Assembly: GCF_016583575.1 (NCBI RefSeq)
Contig: NZ_NRRG01000017.1
Coordinates: 1 to 64,000, forward strand
From: Thiocystis violacea
Lineage (GTDB): Bacteria > Pseudomonadota > Gammaproteobacteria > Chromatiales > Chromatiaceae
Direction of reading: 5' to 3'
Length of the DNA: 64,000 nt
Below, one piece after another: positions 56,895-64,000 of this stretch. A program made the translations under genes and the position numbers. How positions within the stretch are numbered: position 1 is the first letter of the stretch; each line of letters opens with the position of its first letter. The notes beneath the pieces were generated by a model. It worked only from the letters and a program-made list of their open reading frames with translations, had not been told where the DNA came from and searched no databases.

Positions 56895-57079
56895 TAGGCG
56901 TCTCCGTGGCGGAAAGGCTTCGGATGCTCGAATGATATACCCGCGCGCGCCATCCCGAGCCGCGATCCTTGCTCTCGATCCAGTCTTGATTCCGATCCAC
57001 TTGGATTGATCCGATGGCTTGTAGTGTTTCCAAATAGTTATAGAATGTTGTTTAAGACTCACAAAAGCCAGAGACAGGC

Positions 57080-57253
57080 ATGTTGATTTCCAGTAAACCC
57101 CGTCGTCGCGGTCCAGACCCACTCATCCTGTTGATGGTCTTTGTTGTCGTGGGCCTGTGCGCGACGATCAGTTATCAGGTCGTCGTCTATTCCGACGCCA
57201 GCCAGTCCAGGCTCGTGCGGCAGGCGCCTCCCGAGGTCGATGTCGGTGGCTGA
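57080..57253 (+). CDS. 57-residue single-helix membrane protein, unknown
   Basis: The frame starts at ATG 57080 with GAGACAGG just upstream and encodes LISSKPRRRGPDP, then one transmembrane helix (LILLMVFVVVGLCATISYQV), then a short polar tail ending PEVDVGG. Basic residues before the helix predict the N-terminus inside. It precedes the Gfo/Idh gene by 61 bases on the same strand. The well-placed ribosome site and helix make a real protein likely, but no family is recognised. Confidence 0.55.
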   Translation: MLISSKPRRRGPDPLILLMVFVVVGLCATISYQVVVYSDASQSRLVRQAPPEVDVGG

Positions 57254-57314
57254 TTTACCATGATGTCTCCTATTCGCCCCTCGCCGCCGATCGCCCGCCG
57301 CCTGGATTCTCACG

Positions 57315-58280
57315 ATGTCTGTTGATATCGCTGGCGGCGGACTCCGGGTGGCCGTGATCGGTGTCGGTTATCTGGGGCGATTCCATGCGCTTATCTACTC
57401 GCGGATGCCGGAGGTCGAACTCGTCGGTGTCCTGGATGCCGATCCGGAGCGCGCGCACGCCGTCGCGGCCGAGGCGGGATGCGCGGTTCTTCCGGATATC
57501 GACGCCGTGCTCGGCTGGGTGGACGCCGTCAGCGTCGTGGTACCCACGACCGCGCACCTGACGGCGGCCGAGCCGTTTCTGTCGCGGGGAATTCATGTCC
57601 TCCTCGAGAAGCCCATCGCGGCGACTCGGGCGGAAGGCGCCGAGATCGTGCGACTGGCCCAGGCACATGGGGCCATTCTCCAGATCGGTCATGTCGAGCG
57701 CTTCAACGCGGGCGTCATGGCGCTGGCCAGGCGCATCCGTTCCCCGCTCTATCTGGAGGCGCAGCGCATGGGCGGCTTCGTCGAGCGGGCGACGGATGTC
57801 GATGTGGTGTCGGACCTCATGATCCACGACATCGACATCATTCTCTCGCTGGTGGACGCCGAGATCCGTCACATCTCCGCCGTCGGCGCCTCGATCCTGA
57901 CCGAACATGTGGATATCGCCAATGCCCGGCTGGAGTTCGCCAATGGCGCCGTCGCCAACGTGGTCGCCAGTCGCGTCTCGGACCAGACGACCCGTCGTAT
58001 TCGCGTCTTTCAGCCGGGGATGTATCTCTCGCTGGATTTCGTCAAGCAGACCATCGATCTCGCCGAGCCGCGCCTGGTCGATGGGGCGGCGCGACCGGGG
58101 ATCACGCGCGAGCGGATCCAGGTGGATCCCATCAAGCCGCTGGATCTCGAGCTCGCGGAGTTCGCGCGTGCGATACGCGAGGGCACGCCCCCGCTCGTCG
58201 ACGGTCGCATCGGGCTGAAGGCGCTGGAAGTGGCGCTGGAGGTCCGCGACCGGATCGCGGAGTCGGGCGTGCGGTCGTGA
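57315..58280 (+). CDS. Gfo/Idh/MocA-family oxidoreductase
   Basis: The 321-residue NAD(P)-dependent enzyme has LRVAVIGVGYLGRFHALIY (Rossmann fold), VSVVVPTTAHL and the EKP motif in VLLEKPIAATRAEG. GHVERFNAGVMAL and SDLMIHDIDIILSLV with the conserved H follow. Family members oxidise sugars or their nucleotide derivatives. Relatives with VGYLGRFH are found near lipid A genes, and one named type (GnnA) modifies UDP-GlcNAc, but no lpx gene is beside it here. The substrate is therefore open. Confidence 0.85.
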   Translation: MSVDIAGGGLRVAVIGVGYLGRFHALIYSRMPEVELVGVLDADPERAHAVAAEAGCAVLPDIDAVLGWVDAVSVVVPTTAHLTAAEPFLSRGIHVLLEKPIAATRAEGAEIVRLAQAHGAILQIGHVERFNAGVMALARRIRSPLYLEAQRMGGFVERATDVDVVSDLMIHDIDIILSLVDAEIRHISAVGASILTEHVDIANARLEFANGAVANVVASRVSDQTTRRIRVFQPGMYLSLDFVKQTIDLAEPRLVDGAARPGITRERIQVDPIKPLDLELAEFARAIREGTPPLVDGRIGLKALEVALEVRDRIAESGVRS

Positions 58281-58352
58281 GGATCCTTCGATTCGAGTCA
58301 GGGATCGGGCGCCGACCGCCGGCGCATTCGGAGGCCCCCGTTTGCGTCGGGT

Positions 58353-59393
58353 CTATGTCCTGGTTTCGCGCGGTCCGCTGCCGGCCGAGCGCGCCATGTC
58401 GGCCGCGACTCGTATGGCCACTCGCAGGCTGCCTAGATCCGCTCGATCGGTCCCGGCCAGATCCAGCGCCGTGCCATGATCCACCGAGGTTCGGATGATG
58501 GGCAGGCCGAGCGTGATGTTCACCGCTTGTCCGAATCCCAGGTGCTTGAGCACGGGCAGACCCTGATCGTGATACATGGCGAGCACCGCGTCCGCGCCCG
58601 CCAGGCGCTCGGGCACGAAGGCGGTATCCGCCGGCAGCGGGCCGATCAGGTTCCAGCCCAAGGCCCGCAGATCCCGCAGCACGGGCTCCATGATCTCGAT
58701 CTCCTCCCGTCCCAGGTGCCCACCCTCGCCGGCGTGTGGATTCAATCCACAGACCAGGATCCGGGGCCGTTCGATCCCGAAGCGTTCGACGAGATCCCGA
58801 TGCAGGATGCCGATGACCCGCGTGAGCAACTCGCGCGTGATGGCCGCGCCGACCTTCGCGAGTGGCAGATGGGTGGTGGCCAGCGCGACCCGCAGACCGG
58901 GCGTGGCCAGCATCATCACGGGATCGGCGCCACAGCGTTCGGCCAGAAATTCGGTATGTCCGGTGAAGAGGATGCCGGCCTCATTGATGACGCCCTTGTG
59001 AACCGGCCCCGTGACCAGGGCCTCGAAGGTGCGGTTCAGGCAGCCGTCGCATGCCACGGCCAGCGTGTTCAGGACGTAGGCGGCATTGCGAGGGTCGAGC
59101 CGTCCGGGCGTCGCGGGCTGCGCGAGCGCCAGGGGTAGCACGGCGAGCTGTCCCGGCGGGGATGGGGTGGGGGGCTGTTCCGGGTCGAAGGCATGGATCG
59201 CGAGCCCCAGGCCGAGCCGCTCGGCCCGCTCGGCGAGCAGATCCGGATCGGCGACCGCGACCAGGTGAACATCGACCTCCTGACAGGCGAGCCGAACGAT
59301 CAGGTCGGGGCCGATGCCGGCCGGCTCGCCTGGCGTGACCGCCAGACGCGGTGTCCGCGCGCCTCTCCCGGAGGCCGATGTCGGTTGGCTCAT
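58353..59393 (-). CDS. pdxA: 4-hydroxythreonine-4-phosphate dehydrogenase
   Basis: PdxA oxidises 4-phosphohydroxythreonine in pyridoxal phosphate synthesis. The 346 residues show [64 protein letters not shown] and [18 protein letters not shown]. Metal-binding histidines are in these segments. It overlaps the surA stop by three bases, as in the lptD-surA-pdxA order common in gammaproteobacteria. Confidence 0.95.
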   Translation of the reverse strand: MSQPTSASGRGARTPRLAVTPGEPAGIGPDLIVRLACQEVDVHLVAVADPDLLAERAERLGLGLAIHAFDPEQPPTPSPPGQLAVLPLALAQPATPGRLDPRNAAYVLNTLAVACDGCLNRTFEALVTGPVHKGVINEAGILFTGHTEFLAERCGADPVMMLATPGLRVALATTHLPLAKVGAAITRELLTRVIGILHRDLVERFGIERPRILVCGLNPHAGEGGHLGREEIEIMEPVLRDLRALGWNLIGPLPADTAFVPERLAGADAVLAMYHDQGLPVLKHLGFGQAVNITLGLPIIRTSVDHGTALDLAGTDRADLGSLRVAIRVAADMARSAGSGPRETRT

Positions 59394-60724
59394 GATTCCT
59401 GATCGAGGCGAACCTCGACATAGGCCTCGTCCCTGAGCTGTCTCAGCCATTCCTCGGTCGCTTCCTCGCCCTTGCGTCGTTGCAGTGCCTCGCGCGCCTT
59501 GATCCGCAGCACATCCTCGCTGCTGTTCTGGCTGCGGCGTTCCTCGACCTTCACAATGTGCCAGCCGAAGGGGCTCTTGAAGGGTTCGCTTACCCCATTG
59601 ACCGGGAGCGCGTTCATCGCTTCCTCGAAATCGCCCACGGTGTCGCCTGGGCCGACCCAGCCAAGCTCGCCACCCTTGAGCGCCGAGCCGGTATCGTCGG
59701 AATTCGCCCTGGCCAGGGTCGCGAAGTCGTCGCCGCCGACGATGCGCTCGCGCAACTGGGAGAGCCGCCGCCTGGCGTCATCGTCGGAGACGATCTCGTT
59801 GGTGCGGACCAGGATGTGCCTGGCTCGGGTCTGGGTGACCTCCTTCGGGGTCGCCGCCTTGATTTCGCTCATCCGGATGATGTGGAAACCGCTCGAATTG
59901 CCGATCGGATCGCTGATCTCGCCCTCGGCCAGGCTGTAGGCCAGATCGGCGGCCAGGCTGGGCACGGCGCCCATCTCGAACCAGCCGAGATCGCCCCCTT
60001 CGAGCGCATTGCGCCCGTCGGACTCGCGCACCGCCGTTTCGGCGAAATCGGCACCGCCCCTCAGCTTGACGACCAGCCGCTTGGCCTTGTCCTCGGCGGC
60101 CTTGATCTGGTCCGGGGTCGCGTTCTCCGGCAGGGCGATCAAGATGTGCTGTAGACGCACCTGCTCGCGCTCGATCAGCCGACTGGATTCCTTCGCCAGA
60201 AAGCGGTCGATCTCGGGGTCGGTCACCTGGATCTTCTTGACGACCTCCTGGCTCTGGAGACGACTGGTCAGAATCTGGGAGCGCGTATCCTCGCGGAAAT
60301 CCTCGAAACGGATTCCGCCGGCCTCCAGGGTCGCCTTCAGCTCATCGAGCGAGAGCCCGTTACGGCCGGCGATGTTGGTCAGCGCCTCGGTGAGGGCGGC
60401 GTCGTCCACGGTGATCCCGAGATCCTTCGCGCGCTGCTGCTGGAGGCGTTTGAGGATGAGCCGGTCGAGCACCTGCTTCTCAAGCTGGGAACGGGGCGGA
60501 ACGGGTGTGCCCCGCTGGTTCATCTGCGGAATGACCAGATCGATTTCCTTCTCGAGTTCGCTCTGGACCACGACATCGTCGTTCACCACGGCGATGATGG
60601 CATCCAGTGCCTGGTTGGCGCCCAAGGCGCCCCCCGCGCCGGTCGCCAGGAGCAGAATGGCGGCCCAACGGGGCCAGTGACTCGCGATCCGCGAGCGCGG
60701 GTGGCTATTCGGACTGGTATCCAT
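59390..60724 (-). CDS. surA: Periplasmic chaperone and peptidyl-prolyl isomerase SurA
   Basis: SurA escorts outer-membrane proteins, including LptD, through the periplasm. The 444-residue precursor has a signal peptide with [17 protein letters not shown] and the N-terminal chaperone domain ([16 protein letters not shown]). Two parvulin domains follow (about 175-275 with [11 protein letters not shown], and 285-385 with [11 protein letters not shown]), then a C-terminal helix. The start MDTSPNSH at 60724 overlaps the lptD end by 20 bases. Confidence 0.95.
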   Translation of the reverse strand: MDTSPNSHPRSRIASHWPRWAAILLLATGAGGALGANQALDAIIAVVNDDVVVQSELEKEIDLVIPQMNQRGTPVPPRSQLEKQVLDRLILKRLQQQRAKDLGITVDDAALTEALTNIAGRNGLSLDELKATLEAGGIRFEDFREDTRSQILTSRLQSQEVVKKIQVTDPEIDRFLAKESSRLIEREQVRLQHILIALPENATPDQIKAAEDKAKRLVVKLRGGADFAETAVRESDGRNALEGGDLGWFEMGAVPSLAADLAYSLAEGEISDPIGNSSGFHIIRMSEIKAATPKEVTQTRARHILVRTNEIVSDDDARRRLSQLRERIVGGDDFATLARANSDDTGSALKGGELGWVGPGDTVGDFEEAMNALPVNGVSEPFKSPFGWHIVKVEERRSQNSSEDVLRIKAREALQRRKGEEATEEWLRQLRDEAYVEVRLDQES

Positions 60725-63269
60725 AGATTCCTCGTTCCAGGAGCCTGTCGATCTGGTTGCCAAAGGAACCCAGACCGGCCAACTCCAGTTGTAACATCAC
60801 GCTGGTACTGGCGGGATCGTTCGCGCTGCGTTTCAGATGCTGACCCAGGACGCGCAGCCGCCAGCAGCATCGGCCGAACTCGACCCCCGCGAAGGCCTCG
60901 ACGGTCTCGTCATTGAGCATCGAATAGAGCCAGCGGCCAACCACCCGGACCCGCGAGCCCAGGGGCATTTGAAAGGAGAGATCCGTATCCTCGTACTCCT
61001 CGGATTCCTGGTTGCCCAGGTTATAGCGGTAGGCGAGATTGATCAGGCGCTCGCTGTCCGGCGCGTATCTGAGCTGGAGTACCTGTTTCTCCCAGGGTTG
61101 CTCGGTCTCGTTCGGATTCCACTGGAGGCTCGCCTGCGCGGTCCAATCCGTGTGCAATCTCGCGGCGAGTTCACCGGCGACGGATGAGCCGCTGTCATCC
61201 TCCACGTAATCGTCGGTGAGCTGAACCCGCCGTTTGTCGAAGTAATACACCTGACCGAGGCTGGCGCGAAACAGTTCCTCACCGGCCCGGTTGTCGATGG
61301 TGCGCGAGGTCAGCCCAAGGGTGAGACGGTTCTCGTCGCCCACGCGGTCGTAGCCCGTGAAGCGGTTGGACCGGAACAGACTCGCGAAGCTGAAGTCGAG
61401 CGCGGTGGTATCGAATCGCGGATTGTCCGACTGATCCTGATAGGAGGTCAGCACGTAATAGAGTCGCGGCTCCAGCGTCTGAAGCGCGGAGGTTCCAAGC
61501 CAGTTGGTGTCGCGCTCAAGGATGAGCTTGCCATCCAGATCGAGACTCGGGATCACATGGGTCGGCTGCGTGGACGCGCCCTCGGTCTGATCGACGAGGT
61601 CGTATTGGGTGTAAAACAGTCGCGCGCGCGGGATGAGATGGCCGAAGCCCCTGCGAACCGGCAGGCGCAGCGAGGGGATCGCGACCAGCCGACTGCCGTG
61701 GACGGCGGCATTGTGATCGAAATAATCGTACTGGCTCTCGAAGCTGTATTCGACGAGCTGGTTCCAGGTGGCCGGCGCGATCGCCAACTCGATGTGAGGC
61801 AATTGTCCATAGGGCCGGTTGGCGGGCGCGATGCTCGTGTCCACCGTTTGGAACTGCTGGAACCGGCCGAGCATCCGCCACCCATCGCCAGCGTAATTGA
61901 CGTCGGCACGCTGGCTCAGATTGCGCACGCTGGTGACATCGAGCCGGTTGCCGAAATCCCCGAGGTAGCGGTCGTCCGAGACCGAGGCATAGTCGATCGA
62001 TGAGGACCAGCGCGCGCCCAGGTTTCCGTATTGCTTCATCCGCAACGCCCCGCGCAGCCCTTCGTCCTCGTCCTTCTGATCGCTTGGGAGGATCTCGCCA
62101 TCGATCTCGAAACGCTGAAAGCTCGCGAGATGCCGAAACTGGGCGCCCAGCATCAAGCCCCGCGCGCTCATGAGGCGCGGGGTCAGGGTCGCGTCCATGT
62201 TGGGGGCGATATTCCAGTAGTAGGGGAGACTGATGTCGGTGCCGGTTTCCTCGGAGGAGCCGAAGGTGGGGATCAGCAGTCCGCTGCGGCGGCGTCCATC
62301 GATCGGGAATCGCAGATAGGGGCTGTAGAGCACCGGAATATCCAGGATGCGCAGACGCGCGTCGCGCGCCACGCCGATGCCGCTGTTCTGATCCAGTTCG
62401 AGATCGCTGGCCTTGATGGACCAATCGGAACCGCCTGGCGGACAGGTCGTATAAAGAACGTCGCGATAACGGCTGCGTTGCTCATCGAGCATCCAGGCCC
62501 GATCGGCCGCGCCGCGCAGGTTGGCGTTGCCGGACAGGCGATAACCCGCCTTGTCGATGCGTCCTTGCTTGGTCTCCAGGTTGTATTCGGCGGCATCGCC
62601 GGTCAGTCGCAGCCCTGGATAGTCCAGATAGACTTGACCGCTCGCCTTCACCTCGCCAGTCCCGCGGTCGTAGCTCGAACGCTCCGCCTCGATGCGGCGG
62701 TCGTTCTGAAGGATCTCGATGTCGCCCCGCAATTGGATCAGATCCTGGTTACGATCATAGTCGACGAGATCGGCCGTGATATCGACCGGCGTCTGGCTGT
62801 CGTCGCGCAATGCGCTCATCGGATCGAGGTCGGTGACGCCGGGCCGCGGGCCGCAATAATCCCAAGTCAGATCCTGGTGCAGACGCGGATCCTCGGAGCG
62901 GTGCTCGAGTGATTCCAGTGGGGTTTGCTGAAGCTCGCCCGGGCGGGTTTCCTCCGGCCAGGCGAGCGGGGCGGCGAGAGAGCCCTGGCGTTCCAGCGTC
63001 TTGAAGACCGGGTCTGGGTGGCGCGGTTGGATGGGATCGAGCGGCTCCAGGGTCGCGCGGTCAGTCTCGGAGGTGGTCGGCGCGAAGGTTCCGCTCCGCT
63101 CCGGTCGCGACGCCTCCGGGGACTTGCTCCGTGCTTCCTCGCGGGTCGGCTGGGCGGCCTCGCGCGCGGCGGATCCTGGCTCCTCGGCAAGGCCCGTGGC
63201 CGACGCGACCAGGGTCACGAGCAGCGCGGCCGCGCCTGCGCTCTGTTTGAAGTCGGCCATGGTCGGCAT
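60705..63269 (-). CDS. lptD: LPS-assembly protein LptD
   Basis: LptD forms the outer-membrane barrel that inserts lipopolysaccharide. The 854-residue precursor has a signal peptide ending near ASATGLA and a Pro/Glu-rich linker of about 100 residues. An OstA-type beta-jellyroll (about 160-270) and a 26-strand barrel region follow. The four cysteines C139, C275 and C801/C802 have the spacing needed for the two long-range disulfides. First gene of lptD-surA-pdxA. It diverges from the amgK-like gene. Confidence 0.95.
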   Translation of the reverse strand: MPTMADFKQSAGAAALLVTLVASATGLAEEPGSAAREAAQPTREEARSKSPEASRPERSGTFAPTTSETDRATLEPLDPIQPRHPDPVFKTLERQGSLAAPLAWPEETRPGELQQTPLESLEHRSEDPRLHQDLTWDYCGPRPGVTDLDPMSALRDDSQTPVDITADLVDYDRNQDLIQLRGDIEILQNDRRIEAERSSYDRGTGEVKASGQVYLDYPGLRLTGDAAEYNLETKQGRIDKAGYRLSGNANLRGAADRAWMLDEQRSRYRDVLYTTCPPGGSDWSIKASDLELDQNSGIGVARDARLRILDIPVLYSPYLRFPIDGRRRSGLLIPTFGSSEETGTDISLPYYWNIAPNMDATLTPRLMSARGLMLGAQFRHLASFQRFEIDGEILPSDQKDEDEGLRGALRMKQYGNLGARWSSSIDYASVSDDRYLGDFGNRLDVTSVRNLSQRADVNYAGDGWRMLGRFQQFQTVDTSIAPANRPYGQLPHIELAIAPATWNQLVEYSFESQYDYFDHNAAVHGSRLVAIPSLRLPVRRGFGHLIPRARLFYTQYDLVDQTEGASTQPTHVIPSLDLDGKLILERDTNWLGTSALQTLEPRLYYVLTSYQDQSDNPRFDTTALDFSFASLFRSNRFTGYDRVGDENRLTLGLTSRTIDNRAGEELFRASLGQVYYFDKRRVQLTDDYVEDDSGSSVAGELAARLHTDWTAQASLQWNPNETEQPWEKQVLQLRYAPDSERLINLAYRYNLGNQESEEYEDTDLSFQMPLGSRVRVVGRWLYSMLNDETVEAFAGVEFGRCCWRLRVLGQHLKRSANDPASTSVMLQLELAGLGSFGNQIDRLLERGIYGYQSE

Positions 63270-63446
63270 CCGTCGGGCGGGCTGGTTAGCGAATCATTGG
63301 ACGGGTTGGGTTTAACCTGCAACCATGTCACATCCAGGCCGGGCCATCAATCGCCGATGGGGCCGGCCGGCTGTCCTCGGGTCCGTCGCGCTCGGGGCTT
63401 TTCACGGGTCGTTCGATGGCCAATGTGGCTGGGTGACATGGGGTGA

Positions 63447-64000
63447 ATGGGTGTGTCGGATCGAAACGAATCATTACAGGCCTGGTTGATCGCTGTGCTC
63501 GGCTCCGAGCGTTTCGCGCTGGAACCGGCCTCCTCGGACGCGAGTTTCCGTCGTTATTGGCGGGTCATCCAGGATGGGTCGACCTGGATCGCGATGGACG
63601 CGCCCCCGGAGGTCGAGGACTGTGGCCGTTATGTCGATCTCGCGCGCCGGTTTCGGGCCATCGGCATCAACACCCCGGAGATCCACGCCGAGGACCGCGC
63701 CCAGGGTTTCCTGCTGATCTCGGATCTGGGAGACCGGGTCTATCTCGGGGAGCTTGAGGACGCGAATGCCGATCGGCTCTATGGCGATGCCCTCGGCGCC
63801 CTCGCGACCATTCAGGCCCGTGGGCCGCTCGATGGTCTGCCTGTCTATGATGCCCCGTTCCTGCGGCGGGAATTGGGGCTGTTCAGCGAATGGCTGCTGG
63901 AGGGACACCTGGGTCTGCGGCTCGACGCCGGCGAGAGCGGGATGCTCGAACGTGTCCACGAATGTCTGATCGACAGCGCGCTGGAGCAGCCGCGGGTCTG
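63447..64000 (+). CDS. amgK: Phosphotransferase, probable N-acetylmuramate/N-acetylglucosamine kinase AmgK (partial)
   Basis: The visible 184 codons start MGVSDRNESLQAWLIAVLG and have SSDASFRRYWRV, AMDAPPEVEDCGRYVDLARR, then INTPEIHAED and FLLISDLGDRVYL. These are the N-terminal part of the aminoglycoside-phosphotransferase-fold kinases AmgK, which phosphorylate sugars in cell-wall recycling. Divergence from lptD is the same context as in Pseudomonas, where murU follows. The gene runs off the window with no stop; the catalytic HxD loop is not yet reached, so this is a truncated view. Confidence 0.85.
   Translation, partial: MGVSDRNESLQAWLIAVLGSERFALEPASSDASFRRYWRVIQDGSTWIAMDAPPEVEDCGRYVDLARRFRAIGINTPEIHAEDRAQGFLLISDLGDRVYLGELEDANADRLYGDALGALATIQARGPLDGLPVYDAPFLRRELGLFSEWLLEGHLGLRLDAGESGMLERVHECLIDSALEQPRV

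Overview
This window looks like chromosomal DNA of a phototrophic purple sulfur bacterium (Chromatiaceae, close to Allochromatium, Thiocapsa or Thiocystis). The evidence is high GC in most genes with gammaproteobacterial housekeeping content, a secreted Gly/Tyr-rich sulfur globule protein, a sulfide:quinone-reductase-type flavoprotein, and a complete NAD-linked HoxEFUYH hydrogenase operon with its maturation protease. Genus is an inference; no rRNA is present.

Layout, left to right. Bases 1-985: a low-GC Mrr-type nuclease gene and a hairpin, probably acquired. 986-7148: guaA and guaB (minus), then xseA and an Old Yellow Enzyme gene (plus). 7167-7633: sulfur globule protein with its own promoter. 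7855-14582: family-4 uracil-DNA glycosylase overlapping leuA, a Ycf46-like AAA ATPase, cbpA-cbpM, and nadC. 14807-15883: a second Old Yellow Enzyme gene. 16339-23785: a compact plus-strand set, glyA-nrdR-ribD-ribE-ribBX-ribH-nusB-thiL-pgpA, which supplies one-carbon units, riboflavin, thiamine diphosphate and phosphatidylglycerol. 23959-30366 (minus): hoxE-hoxF-[two small unknown genes]-hoxU-hoxY-[96-residue unknown]-hoxH-hoxW.

30504-43126: pssA, tRNA-Leu(CAG) with a strong promoter and terminator, rnr-rlmB, a ParE-type toxin-antitoxin pair, dgkA, and the glycine cleavage system. The gcv genes lie behind a tandem glycine riboswitch (riboswitch-gcvT-gcvH-gcvPA), but gcvPB is separated from them by a methyltransferase, tpx and a low-GC membrane protein gene. 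43268-51644: Uma2-family genes, a zinc-ribbon protein, leuS-lptE-holA, an Rpn-family nuclease and proA. 51810-53470: the sulfide-oxidoreductase-like flavoprotein and a 52-residue basic companion. 53796-64000: nadD-rsfS-folA, apaG-apaH split by a 30-bp inverted repeat, a one-helix small protein with a Gfo/Idh/MocA oxidoreductase, lptD-surA-pdxA, and the start of an amgK-like sugar kinase divergent from lptD.

The best candidates for undescribed biology are the two overlapping small genes inside the hydrogenase operon (27692-28248), which look like a detached toxin-immunity cassette; the 96-residue hox-operon protein; and the flavoprotein with an altered cysteine pattern plus its tiny partner. 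Non-coding elements include a tandem glycine riboswitch, a CAGGATT repeat array, a GTAGGATGG-type repeat, a MITE-like inverted repeat and several terminators. No CRISPR array, rRNA operon, prophage or intact insertion sequence was seen.
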